Origin: Nocardia bovistercoris
GTDB lineage: Bacteria; Actinomycetota; Actinomycetes; Mycobacteriales; Mycobacteriaceae
Direction: 5' to 3'
NCBI RefSeq assembly: GCF_015674855.1
Contig: NZ_JADMLG010000006.1
Span: 361,699-425,698, forward strand
Length of the DNA: 64,000 bases
In this document: positions 43,466 through 52,179 of the stretch, in pieces
Numbering within the stretch: the stretch's first letter is position 1
How the letters are laid out: each line of letters begins with the position of its first letter
Made by a program: the position numbers and the translations under genes
The notes under the pieces: generated by a model
Database searches by the model: none
What the model saw: only the letters and a program-made list of their open reading frames with translations
Told to the model about the DNA's origin: nothing

Positions 43466-44464
43466 GGGCGGCCTCCTCGCGGTGCGCGGGCACGGATAGT
43501 CGACGTGCTCCGCTCGAACCGGCGACCGGCGCCGGGACGATATTCGCGCCCGGTATTCCGGAATTCCACAATGGCAATGCTTTCAAGATGGCTTTATTCA
43601 CAGACCTTTTCTGATTTCCTCGAACAGACCGAACTCACCCGAGTCCGACCACGCATACCGGTCGACGTTCTCGGGTGCGAAGTGCCGCACCACGGCCCCG
43701 GGTCGCCTGCGCATCGGCAGATACTCTCACACGACACCCGTGCCGCGACAACCCCCCACGGGGAGGGTGATTTCGAATCGAATCGCGGAAAAAGCTGCGT
43801 GATCAGGACTTCGGTCGATTCGGCGTACCTGGCCGACCTGCGTCGGAGCCACGGCGACGAGGTGCGCGTCCGGGGCCGGGGACAGCGGCCGCGCGACGCA
43901 TCCGTCGGATGGCGCGACGGCGAGCTCCGGCCGCGCTACGCTTCCCCGCACGCGCCACGACCGCGCGGGGGCGGGTGAAGCTGAACGGCCACAAATAAAA
44001 CCGACCGCCTCGTATTAAAATTTTCCGGGCAGCGCATCGAGCGATTATGTGGCAAAATATGTTTCGTGTCCCAAGCAGTTGATGGCAAACATGAAAAATG
44101 CCATGTAGAACGATTGCGGGACCACACCTACGGCCCGGCAGCGCGCGCGCAGCGCCCGACGGCCGAACCCCTGACGCCACCCACTCCCGCCTTCGACCCC
44201 TCCGGGTCACATCCTCCGCCGCACCGACATCCGCCCCCGGATCGGGCGGCAGTCCGCGAAACAAGCACCAGGACAATTCATTTCGTAAAGGTGCGCTGAT
44301 CTGCCGACAGGTGATCCGCGGACCTCCCGTTCCGGTCAACGGCCGCGACCGTGCGCACGCACGCCGCAGGCCCGTCCCGGCGCGTCGAGGTTCAGGTGAT
44401 GACCTCGATATGCCCAACGGCAGCGGATACGCCGCTGGGATCGGAAACAATCAAGGAGGCGGCT
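43466..44464. promoter_or_regulatory. Long divergent spacer with AT-rich pocket
   Basis: One kilobase with no convincing gene between divergent atypical-P450 and acyl-CoA-oxidase-like genes. An AT-rich island at 43984-44110, with TATTAAAATT and ATGTGGCAAAATATG, stands out and may hold promoters. Weak plus-strand frames at 43571-43978 and 44066-44299 have poor composition and no ribosome-binding site; I did not annotate them. Confidence 0.4.
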
Positions 44465-46234
44465 ATGACCGCGCAAGGGTCCGAGAAAATCACCCCGTTG
44501 GCCGACGTGCTCAGACACGGCGACCTCGAATTCCACCAACGGTTGCAAGACGTCCTGATCAATCCGGATTTCGCGGTCACCGACCGGCTGAGTCAGGAGC
44601 GGCGGCGGGAGAACGCCTACGACCAGTTGCGCTACCTGGTCAAGGAGATCGGCAGCACCCGCGAGACCGCGACCGACCTGCCCGCGCTGTTCGCGGTGTT
44701 CGACTGGTCCGCGGTACTGGCCACCGACCTCATCCCGCTCATCTCGGGACATTTCAACCTGGCCACGGGCAGCCTGTCCACCCTCACCGATTCCGATTCG
44801 GCCGCACCGTATCTGAACGATCTCGACGACGCCTCCGCCGTCGGCGTCATGCTGCTCACCGAATACGGGTGCGGCTCCAACATCGGCTTCATGCAGACCA
44901 CCGCCACCTGGGACGGCGACGGCTTCGTCCTGAACACGCCCACCCCGAGGGCGCGGAAATTCATGCCATCGGTGGGGATTCCGGTCGCCAGGGTCTGCGT
45001 CATCGGCGCGCGGCTCATCGACTCCACCGGAACCGACCAGGGCGTGCACCTTTTCACCGCCCGACTACGCGACGCCAACGGCGATCCCTGCCCCGGCGTG
45101 ACCATCACCCAACTCGACCATCAGCCCCTGGTCATCATGGACAACTCGGTCATCGGCTTCGACCAGCTCCGGGTCGACCGCGACGCGTGGCTGAGCAACG
45201 ACCTCGCCGACATCGACGACGCGGGCGTACTCACCTGGCGTGACGCGGACAGCCACAAACGCGCATTCGCCTCGGCCATCAGCCAATTGACCGTCGGGCG
45301 GCTCGCGCTCTCGTCCTGCCTCACCTCCGCGGCCCGCGCCTCGCTCTACATCGCGTTGAGCTACGCCGCCAAGCGCACGGTGCCGCTGACCCTCGTCGAC
45401 ACCCCGCGCATGATCGAGATCCCGCACGTGCGCGACACCTTGCTCGCCGATCTCGCGGGCACGGTCGCGCGCACCATCTACGGCAACGCGATCAAGACCA
45501 CGCTCGCCGACAGCGATCTCACCGATCGCGACACGGTGGTCGCGGTGATGCTGGCCAAGTACTTCATCCAGCCGCACGCGCTGGAGACCGTCACGCACTG
45601 CCGCATCAAGATGGGCGCGCAGGGCATGTTCAGCGCCAACCGGGTCGCCGACTACCTCGGTGTCTGCCACGCGGCCATCACCGGCGAAGGCGACTGCCAC
45701 GTCCTCGGTTCGGTGGGCGGACGCGTACTGGCCCGGCGACTCGCGACCGCAACGCCGCCCGCGCCCGCACCGCACGATCCGGCGGACCCCGCCGACCGCA
45801 CCCGGCTGCTCGAGGCCCGCACCCTGACGATCGCGCACGAAGCCCAGCGGCATCTGGCGACATCGGAGCTCTCGGGGCGGCTCGCGATCATCCCCGAGGC
45901 GCTGAACCTGGCCGAGGCGTACTGCACGGCGCAGGCGGCGGCATTGCTCGACGCCAGTGCCGAGCATCCCGAGATCGCCGCCGTGCGTGACGTTTTCACG
46001 TTGCAGTACCTCGATCGGAACACCACCTGGTACCTCACCCACGGCCTGCTCGACATCGCCGCGGTCGCGACGATCGAACAGCAATTGCACAAGGCCGTCG
46101 ACACCCTCGCCGAGCACGTGCCCGCCCTGCTCGACGCGTTCGAGTTCGACGACGCGATCCTCGGCGCGCCGGTGCTGTCCGACGATCTGCCCAGCGCGTG
46201 GAGTTCTCGCATCGCCGAGGACGATCAGCACTGA
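44465..46234 (+). CDS. Acyl-CoA dehydrogenase/acyl-CoA-oxidase-like flavoprotein
   Basis: 589 residues, longer than a dehydrogenase and near the acyl-CoA oxidase length. The FAD/substrate loop appears as MLLTEYGCGSNIG, the mid domain as FMQTTATWDGDGFVLNTPTPRARKF split by variant residues, and ITGEGDCHVLGS keeps the Glu-Gly-Asp at the catalytic position. The C-terminal extension of about 150 residues matches oxidase-type members. AAGGAGG precedes the ATG at 44465. It may use oxygen instead of an electron-transfer flavoprotein. Confidence 0.85.
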   Translation: MTAQGSEKITPLADVLRHGDLEFHQRLQDVLINPDFAVTDRLSQERRRENAYDQLRYLVKEIGSTRETATDLPALFAVFDWSAVLATDLIPLISGHFNLATGSLSTLTDSDSAAPYLNDLDDASAVGVMLLTEYGCGSNIGFMQTTATWDGDGFVLNTPTPRARKFMPSVGIPVARVCVIGARLIDSTGTDQGVHLFTARLRDANGDPCPGVTITQLDHQPLVIMDNSVIGFDQLRVDRDAWLSNDLADIDDAGVLTWRDADSHKRAFASAISQLTVGRLALSSCLTSAARASLYIALSYAAKRTVPLTLVDTPRMIEIPHVRDTLLADLAGTVARTIYGNAIKTTLADSDLTDRDTVVAVMLAKYFIQPHALETVTHCRIKMGAQGMFSANRVADYLGVCHAAITGEGDCHVLGSVGGRVLARRLATATPPAPAPHDPADPADRTRLLEARTLTIAHEAQRHLATSELSGRLAIIPEALNLAEAYCTAQAAALLDASAEHPEIAAVRDVFTLQYLDRNTTWYLTHGLLDIAAVATIEQQLHKAVDTLAEHVPALLDAFEFDDAILGAPVLSDDLPSAWSSRIAEDDQH

Positions 46235-46258
46235 AATCCGCTGTCGCGGTATCGGGTA

Positions 46259-46294
46259 CGCGCGCCGCCGTCGGACTTCCGGCGGCGGCGCGCG
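46259..46294. terminator. Hairpin terminator
   Basis: CGCGCGCCGCCG and CGGCGGCGCGCG form a perfect 12-bp stem with a 12-base loop, 24 bases after the stop of the oxidase-like gene and 109 bases before the next P450 gene. Confidence 0.6.
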
Positions 46295-46402
46295 CCTGCG
46301 CGTTACGCCTCGCCACAATCCCGTTGGAGCCGAACAACATAGGTCTTCGCCGCGGCGCTTCCTTGGGTAGGATGCTGCCGCAACCGATATCTAGGAGACC
46401 AT

Positions 46403-47650
46403 GTGGAGCCTGAGCAACCGCTTCAGGGTGCTGCCGCCAGCTCGACTTCGACGATCGAAGACGGCCCTACTCGAATCCCGATCTACACTCCGGAATTCGC
46501 CGCCGACCCCCATTCCGCCTACCGGCGGATGCGCGCGGAATACGGGGCTCTCGTGCCGGTGGAGATGTGGCCGGGGGTGCCCGCGACACTGGTCGTCGAC
46601 TACAACACCGCCGTCCGAATCCTCGGTGATCCGGAACACTTCCCCGCCGATCCCAGCATCTGGCAGAAAACGGTGCCGCCCGGCATTCCGATCATGCCGA
46701 TGGTCGAAGCCAGGCCGAACGCGATCCGCACGAGCGGACCCGCGCACACCCGCTACCGCGAATCCATTGTCGCCGCGCTCGCCGGAATGGACCTGTACAC
46801 CGTGCAGCCCATCGTGGAGCGATCCGCCGCGCCGCTCATCAACAACTTCTGCCAGGACGGCAGGGCCGACGTCCTGCTCCAGTACGTGTCTCCGCTGGTC
46901 TTCACGGTCTTCTGCCAGGTGCTCGGCTGTCCGCCCGATATCGGCGAGCGGGTCGCCGAGGCCAGTGCCGCGATGTTCGACGGCGTTGACACCGATACGG
47001 TCAACGCCATCATGGGCGGCGCGCTGCTCGACCTCACCGCGCTCAAACGCGAGTATCCCGGCGACGACATCACCACCCGGCTCATCCAGCACCCGGCGAA
47101 ACTGACCGACGAGGAAATGGTCCACCAACTGGTCCTGCTCTTCGCCGCGGGCGTCGAACCGCCGCTCAACCTCATCACCAACACCCTGCTGCTCATCCTG
47201 ACCGACACCCGTTTCGGCGGATACGACAGCCCGCACATCACCACGACGACCGCGCTGCAGGAACGGCTGACCACCGACCCGCCCATGGCGAACTACTGCA
47301 TCACCTACCCGCGCCACCCCATCCTGCTCGAAGGCGTCTGGCTGCCCGCGCACCAGCCCATCATCATCAGCATGACCGCCTGCAACACCGACCCGAAGAT
47401 GAACAACGGCCAGTCCCTGGACAACAGCTGGGTGCTCACCTACAGCACCGGGCCGCACGCGTGCCCGGCGCCCGCCCGCGAATACGGGATCATGCTGGCG
47501 AGATTGGTCATCGATTACCTTCTCGACATGCTCCCCGAGATCAGGCTCGCGGTCCCCCCGCACGCGCTCGAGTGGCGCCCCGGCCCCTTCCACCGGGCGC
47601 TCGCCTCGTTCCCCGTCGTCTTCCCCCCGTCCCCGCCCTTCGAACTCTGA
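46403..47650 (+). CDS. Atypical cytochrome P450 lacking ExxR (CYP157-like)
   Basis: 415 residues with the haem-binding region STGPHACPAP, a K-helix region reading ALQERLTTDPPMANY where the ExxR arginine is missing, and an I-helix AAGVEPPLN with no Thr. It is clearly related to the P450 at 42176 (DPPxANYCI, LPAH, GPHACPA shared). GTG at 46403 has AGGAG five bases upstream. It is in the same direction as the oxidase-like gene, separated by a hairpin. The chemistry is uncertain; it may bind haem without normal oxygen activation. Confidence 0.85.
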   Translation: MEPEQPLQGAAASSTSTIEDGPTRIPIYTPEFAADPHSAYRRMRAEYGALVPVEMWPGVPATLVVDYNTAVRILGDPEHFPADPSIWQKTVPPGIPIMPMVEARPNAIRTSGPAHTRYRESIVAALAGMDLYTVQPIVERSAAPLINNFCQDGRADVLLQYVSPLVFTVFCQVLGCPPDIGERVAEASAAMFDGVDTDTVNAIMGGALLDLTALKREYPGDDITTRLIQHPAKLTDEEMVHQLVLLFAAGVEPPLNLITNTLLLILTDTRFGGYDSPHITTTTALQERLTTDPPMANYCITYPRHPILLEGVWLPAHQPIIISMTACNTDPKMNNGQSLDNSWVLTYSTGPHACPAPAREYGIMLARLVIDYLLDMLPEIRLAVPPHALEWRPGPFHRALASFPVVFPPSPPFEL

Positions 47651-47654
47651 CCGC

Positions 47655-48986
47655 TCACGAGCCGCTTCGCACGCGGGCGCGCGCTCGGCGCTTGCCCGCG
47701 GGCAGCTCACGCTTCCTGATGTCGCGCTCGTAGACGAAGTAGTCCACCTGCTGGGTGTGCCTGGCCCTGGCGACCATGTGCCCGTTGAACTTCTGGTGGT
47801 CGGCGGTGATGACCCGGCGCATCCGGTCCGCGCTCGGCAGCGCGTACTCCCCCGCCGCGAAGGCGGCGACGAGGCGGGCCTGGCATTCCACGAACGGGAA
47901 CAGCGTCGGATACGGCTGCGCGAATCCGACGAAGACCAGGTCGTCGATGCCGGGCGCGAACATCCGCTTGTACAGGTCGATGCGGTTGTCCGGGGCGCTG
48001 ATGAATTCGGGATCGAAGAACGGGAAGGTGATGTTGTATCCCGTGCAGTAGATGATCACGTCGAAGTCGTGGTGTGATCCGTCCTCGAAGTGCACGGTTT
48101 TCCCGTCGAGCCGGGTGACGTTCGGCTTGGCCACGATATCGCCGGAACCCAGCCGCAACGGCAATTCCACCGACTGGGTCGGATGCGCCTCGAAGAATTT
48201 GTGGTTGGGCGTGGGCAATCCGTACTTCTCCGGTTTGCCCGCGAGCACCGGCGTGAAGATCTGGGCGAATTTCCGCTGCCAGGTCAACGGCACGTACGGC
48301 ACGGTCCGGTAGTAGCGGTCGCCGGGCACTCCCGCCAGGTATTTCGGGACGATCCACGACCCCGACCGGGTGGACAGCCACACCTCGGTGCCCAGGCTGC
48401 GCGAGGACACCTCGACGGCGATATCGGCGGCGCTGTTGCCGATGCCGACGATCAGCACGCGCATATCGCGCAGGTCGAGCGGCGTGTAGGGGTCGATATA
48501 GGAATGCGAATGGAAGGCGGCGCCGGTGAACTCGCCGGGAAAGTCCGGCAGGCGCGGGTCCCAGTGGTGGCCGTTGCCGACCACGAGCATGTCGAAGCGC
48601 TCGGTGGCGTTCGCCGACTCGATCTCCCAGCCGCCCTCGGGCAGTCGCCGCGCGTGCCGTACCGCATTGCCGAATTCGATATTGCGGAGCAGGCCGAAGT
48701 GCTCGGCGTAGTCGTCGAGATAGCGCTTGATGTCGGTGTGGTGCGGGAAGTCGGGATAGTGCTCGGGCATCGGGAAATCACGGAAGGACAGCCGATACTT
48801 CGAGGTGTCGATGTGCAGGGAGCGATAGGCGCTGGAATGCCCGTTCGGATTGCCGAACGCCCAGTTGCCGCCGATGCGGTCCGACGATTCGAAACAGGTG
48901 TAGTCGATACCGCGGTCGGCGAGCATCTTTCCGGTGGTCAAGCCACTGATGCCCGCGCCGATCACCGCGACTCTCGGGTGTGCCAC
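47655..48986 (-). CDS. Flavin-containing monooxygenase (FMO/Baeyer-Villiger type)
   Basis: 443 residues with the FAD motif GAGISGL near the N-terminus, the FMO fingerprint FTGAAFHSHSY (FxGxxxHxxxY), and the NADPH motif GIGNSAAD. GTG at 48986 has GGAGG four bases before; an ATG at 49004 lacks one. It is a close paralogue of the gene at 52180 (the NGHSSAYRSLHIDTSKYRL segment is identical). It ends four bases from the convergent P450 gene. Likely adds oxygen to a ketone, amine or sulfur compound. Confidence 0.92.
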   Translation of the reverse strand: MAHPRVAVIGAGISGLTTGKMLADRGIDYTCFESSDRIGGNWAFGNPNGHSSAYRSLHIDTSKYRLSFRDFPMPEHYPDFPHHTDIKRYLDDYAEHFGLLRNIEFGNAVRHARRLPEGGWEIESANATERFDMLVVGNGHHWDPRLPDFPGEFTGAAFHSHSYIDPYTPLDLRDMRVLIVGIGNSAADIAVEVSSRSLGTEVWLSTRSGSWIVPKYLAGVPGDRYYRTVPYVPLTWQRKFAQIFTPVLAGKPEKYGLPTPNHKFFEAHPTQSVELPLRLGSGDIVAKPNVTRLDGKTVHFEDGSHHDFDVIIYCTGYNITFPFFDPEFISAPDNRIDLYKRMFAPGIDDLVFVGFAQPYPTLFPFVECQARLVAAFAAGEYALPSADRMRRVITADHQKFNGHMVARARHTQQVDYFVYERDIRKRELPAGKRRARARVRSGS

Positions 48987-49066
48987 ATGTCCTCCATTGG
49001 CCATTACGCGACGGCAGGCCACCCGGCCGTCCGCGAGGAACCGGTGCGCCGATCGTATTGCTCTAC

Positions 49067-49080
49067 CTGACGCGCGTCAA
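49067..49080. promoter_or_regulatory. Palindrome TGACGCGCGTCA upstream of monooxygenase gene
   Basis: The sequence CTGACGCGCGTCAA contains a perfect 12-bp palindrome, 81 bases before the monooxygenase start at 48986. The identical core, extended to 14 bp, precedes the paralogous monooxygenase gene at 52117-52130. A shared operator is likely. Confidence 0.6.
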
Positions 49081-49188
49081 TATACTCCGACTCATGTCAA
49101 CACACTGATCAGCGCGGTCGGGCGGCGCGGTCGCGAGACCGGGGACGCGCTCGAATCCGCTCCGGCGCGCACCCCTGTCACGTACAGT

Positions 49189-49205
49189 ACGGTAAGCGTT
49201 ACCGT
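49189..49205. promoter_or_regulatory. 17-bp TetR-type operator element
   Basis: ACGGTAAGCGTTACCGT is a perfect 7-bp inverted repeat with a 3-base centre, 102 bases before the phosphotransferase start at 49308. It is the most symmetric member of the recurrent 17-bp element family in the window. Confidence 0.6.
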
Positions 49206-49307
49206 TGCGTTTTCGAAGAGTTTCGGGGGCGTCCGGTTCGCCCGGCCGCGTCGCACGCACCGCCCGGCGCACGATCCTGTCCACGATTCCGAATCCGAGG
49301 TATACCG

Positions 49308-50405
49308 ATGGCCGCACCCGACCGACCGACCACCGCACCGCCGATCCCCCGCCGCGCCGAGGACGTCACCGGCGCATGGCTCCAGACGGTACTCGGCGCG
49401 GGCGGACACCACGCGGTGATCGAAGATGTCGCGGTCACCCCGATCGGCACCGGCCAGACGGGCGCCACCTTCCGCGTCACACCCCGCTACGGATCCGGAA
49501 CCACCACGCTCCCGGCCACATTCGTGCTCAAGCTGCCGACGGGCGACGACTCGATCCGCGCAGGCGTCACCCTCGGCTACCTCAGCGAGGTCACCTTCTA
49601 CACCGAGGTAGCCGACCACACCCGCGCACCCATTCCGCGCTGTTATCACAGCGAGATCACCGAGGACGGCGCCGAATTCGCCCTGCTCCTCGACGACCTC
49701 GCGCCCGCCGTCCAGGGCGACCAGATCGCGGGCTGCGACGCCGAAGCGGCGCGCCTGGCGGTGACGGCGCTGGCGGGCCTGCACGGACCGAGCTGGTGTG
49801 ACCCGGCCTGGCTCGAACTCCCGGTGGCGATGCCCAAACCCGGCGACACCGCGGGCGCGGGCGGGCTCGGCGACGTGGCGCGCATGGCCTCGGACATGGT
49901 CCTCGAACGGGTCGGCGACCGCATGAGCGCCGAGGACCGCGAAACCATGTCGGCGGCACTGGATCTCGTCGGCCCCTGGCTGCTCGCCCACACCGACCGA
50001 TACGCGGTGATGCACGGCGACTACCGACTCGACAACCTGATGTTCGACACCGACCGGGTGGCCGTGGTCGACTGGCAGACCGTCGGAATCGGCCTGCCCG
50101 CGCGCGATCTCGCCTACTTCACCGCGACCAGCCTGGACCCCGAGATCCGCGCGGCGTGCGAATCCGATCTCGTCGACGCGTACCACAGCGCCCTGCTCGC
50201 GCACGGCGTCACCGACTACAGTCGCGAGACCTGCTGGCAGGACTACCGATTCGGCATGGTGCAGGGGCCGCTGATCACCGCGCTCGGCTGCGCGTTCGCC
50301 AGCCCGACGGCGCGCGGCGAGGAACTGTTCCTCGTGATGCTCGGGCGCAGCTGCCGGGCGATCCGCGAACTCGGCACCCTCGACCTGATCCGCGCCGCGA
50401 GCTGA
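49308..50405 (+). CDS. Phosphotransferase family protein (APH fold)
   Basis: 365 residues. Kinase-fold protein with the catalytic HGDYRLDN motif, the metal-binding Asp in VVDWQTV, and FVLKLPT carrying a candidate ATP-binding Lys. It resembles the protein at 26156 in family but not closely. GAGG precedes the ATG at 49308. In actinomycetes such proteins often lie beside lipid catabolism genes and may phosphorylate a hydroxylated intermediate; the substrate is unknown. Confidence 0.88.
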   Translation: MAAPDRPTTAPPIPRRAEDVTGAWLQTVLGAGGHHAVIEDVAVTPIGTGQTGATFRVTPRYGSGTTTLPATFVLKLPTGDDSIRAGVTLGYLSEVTFYTEVADHTRAPIPRCYHSEITEDGAEFALLLDDLAPAVQGDQIAGCDAEAARLAVTALAGLHGPSWCDPAWLELPVAMPKPGDTAGAGGLGDVARMASDMVLERVGDRMSAEDRETMSAALDLVGPWLLAHTDRYAVMHGDYRLDNLMFDTDRVAVVDWQTVGIGLPARDLAYFTATSLDPEIRAACESDLVDAYHSALLAHGVTDYSRETCWQDYRFGMVQGPLITALGCAFASPTARGEELFLVMLGRSCRAIRELGTLDLIRAAS

Positions 50406-50411
50406 ATCCCG

Positions 50412-51971
50412 CTATTCCGACCCGCCGACCCGTTCCGGTTCGGCGGGCGCGGCGACCGCCTCGGGTTCGGGCCGTCGCCGTCCCGGCGTCCAGACCGCCG
50501 CGGCGACCATGGCGATCAGCGTCACGAAGCCGAGGGTGGTCGCCGCCTGCCGCGCGCCGTGCACGAAGGCTTCCTTGGCCTGATCGGCTACGGGCTGGGC
50601 GGCGGGACCGATGCTCTCGGCGACACCGAGGGCGGCGGCCAGCGAATCCGAGACCGGCCCGCGCAGTTGTTCGGGCAGTTTCGCGGTGACGGCGGCGATG
50701 CGTTCGGTGTAGCCCGCCGCGAGCACGCTGCCCGCGACGGCGATGCCGAGCGCCGCGCCGACTTCGCGGGTCGCGTCGTTCACCGCTGCCGCGACGCCGT
50801 GCTTGTGTTCCGGTACGCCCGCCACGATGGCGGCGGTGGCCGGGGTGGCCGAGAGCGCCAAGCCGAGTCCGAGCACCATCAGCGGCCACAGCAGGTCGAT
50901 GTACGCGCTGTCCACCGTCAGCCTGGCCAGGCCGAACATGCCGACGACGGTCACCCCCATGCCCGCGCAGATGATCGCCCTGAGTCCGAGTCGCTCGGCC
51001 AGCCACGGCGCGATCGGCGATATCGGCAACATCGGAATCATGATGGGCGACAGGGCGATCGCGGCCGCGAACGGTTCGTAGCCGAGGATCAGTTGCAGGT
51101 ACTGCACGATGAGCATGAACACGCCGAACACCACGAGGAACTGCAGGGTGACGGCGAACGCGCCGCCCGCGAAGCCGCGGTCGGTGAACAATCGCATGTC
51201 GAGCAGCGGCTGATCGACCCGCAACTCGACCGCGACGAACGTCGCCGAGGCGCCGATGCCGCCGACGATCGCGGCGATCACGATCGGATCGCCCCAGCCG
51301 ACGCGGGGCACCTCGGCGGCCGCGACCACGATCAGTCCGATCGCGGTCGCCGAGAGCAGCGCGCCCCACAGGTCGAACGCCGGTCGCGACTCGTCCACCG
51401 ATTCGGGCACGGTGCAGCCCGCGATCGCGAGGACCACGCCCGCGATCGCCATCGCCGCCGGAATCGACAACCACGACCAGTTCGCCAGCAGCAGTCCGGT
51501 GCCGAGCAGTCCGACGACGGCGCCCGAGGCGACCGCCGCCGCCCACACCCCGATGGCGAAGCCGCGCCGCTGCTCGGGAAAGCCCGCCGTCAGCAGCGAC
51601 AGCGTGGACGGCATGACCAGGGCCGCGCCGACGCCGGTGAGCGCGCGCGCCGCGATGAGCCAGGCGGGTCCCTCGATGAACAGCGGGAGCGACGAGGCGG
51701 CGGCGAAGACGAAAAGGCCGCCGACCATCACCCGGCGGCGACCGTAGCGGTCGCCGAGCGCGCCGCCGGGCAGTACCAGGCAGGCCAGCGCGAGGGTGTA
51801 GCCGTCGGTGATCCAGGTCAGCTGGGTCTGGGTGGCCCCGGTGTCGGAGGCGATGTTCGGCAGCGCGGTGTAGAGCGCCACCATGCCCGCGATGACCAGC
51901 GCCACCGCGACGCACGACAGCGCGAGCGCCCAGAACTGCGCGGGCGCCAGCGACTGTTTCGTCCGGCTCAT
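50412..51971 (-). CDS. MFS transporter, DHA2 (EmrB/QacA) family
   Basis: 519 residues with about 14 hydrophobic helices. It has the MFS loop motif GGALGDRYGRRRVM between helices 2 and 3 and the DHA2 antiporter motif in helix 5 (LLGTGLLLANWSWLS). It would export a drug or hydrophobic metabolite by proton antiport. It is convergent with the phosphotransferase gene, six bases apart. A 17-bp element of the window's shared operator family lies 42 bases upstream of its start, so it is likely TetR-repressed. Confidence 0.93.
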   Translation of the reverse strand: MSRTKQSLAPAQFWALALSCVAVALVIAGMVALYTALPNIASDTGATQTQLTWITDGYTLALACLVLPGGALGDRYGRRRVMVGGLFVFAAASSLPLFIEGPAWLIAARALTGVGAALVMPSTLSLLTAGFPEQRRGFAIGVWAAAVASGAVVGLLGTGLLLANWSWLSIPAAMAIAGVVLAIAGCTVPESVDESRPAFDLWGALLSATAIGLIVVAAAEVPRVGWGDPIVIAAIVGGIGASATFVAVELRVDQPLLDMRLFTDRGFAGGAFAVTLQFLVVFGVFMLIVQYLQLILGYEPFAAAIALSPIMIPMLPISPIAPWLAERLGLRAIICAGMGVTVVGMFGLARLTVDSAYIDLLWPLMVLGLGLALSATPATAAIVAGVPEHKHGVAAAVNDATREVGAALGIAVAGSVLAAGYTERIAAVTAKLPEQLRGPVSDSLAAALGVAESIGPAAQPVADQAKEAFVHGARQAATTLGFVTLIAMVAAAVWTPGRRRPEPEAVAAPAEPERVGGSE

Positions 51972-52012
51972 CTTGCCTCCCGAAAAGCGTCCGGCAACGT
52001 ATTGATGCCGGT

Positions 52013-52029
52013 ACCGTAAGCATTATTGT
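52013..52029. promoter_or_regulatory. 17-bp TetR-type operator element upstream of MFS gene
   Basis: ACCGTAAGCATTATTGT matches 13 of 17 positions of the element at 49189-49205 and lies 42 bases before the start of the minus-strand MFS transporter gene. Its right arm is degenerate. Confidence 0.5.
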
Positions 52030-52116
52030 AAAACTATCCGAGTCTCGCCCCACACCCGATGACCAGGGTCGACGCGCGCACGGACGGTCTCAATTCCTTA
52101 CATGCGACAGCGATTC

Positions 52117-52130
52117 TTGACGCGCGTCAA
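52117..52130. promoter_or_regulatory. Palindrome TTGACGCGCGTCAA upstream of monooxygenase gene
   Basis: A perfect 14-bp palindrome 50 bases before the GTG start of the monooxygenase gene at 52180. The core 12 bp also precede the paralogous gene at 48986. Confidence 0.65.
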
Positions 52131-52179
52131 ATCATGGCTCTACCATCGCTGGACCACCGCATGACCGAAGGGCTCCACC

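Larger units (their letters stand above)
48987..49307. promoter_or_regulatory. Divergent promoter region with two operator types
   Basis: This region lies between the minus-strand monooxygenase and the plus-strand phosphotransferase genes. It holds the palindrome TGACGCGCGTCA at 49068-49079, on the monooxygenase side, and a 17-bp TetR-type element at 49189-49205 on the kinase side. No gene is seen. Confidence 0.5.

Noticed and set aside
43571..43978. Plus-strand frame in the divergent spacer beginning MAMLSRWLYS
   Set aside because: No ribosome-binding site, degrades into Arg/Gly-rich sequence, no recognisable domain.
44066..44299. 77-codon plus-strand frame in the AT-rich spacer
   Set aside because: Low-complexity Pro/His end, no ribosome-binding site, inside a probable promoter region.
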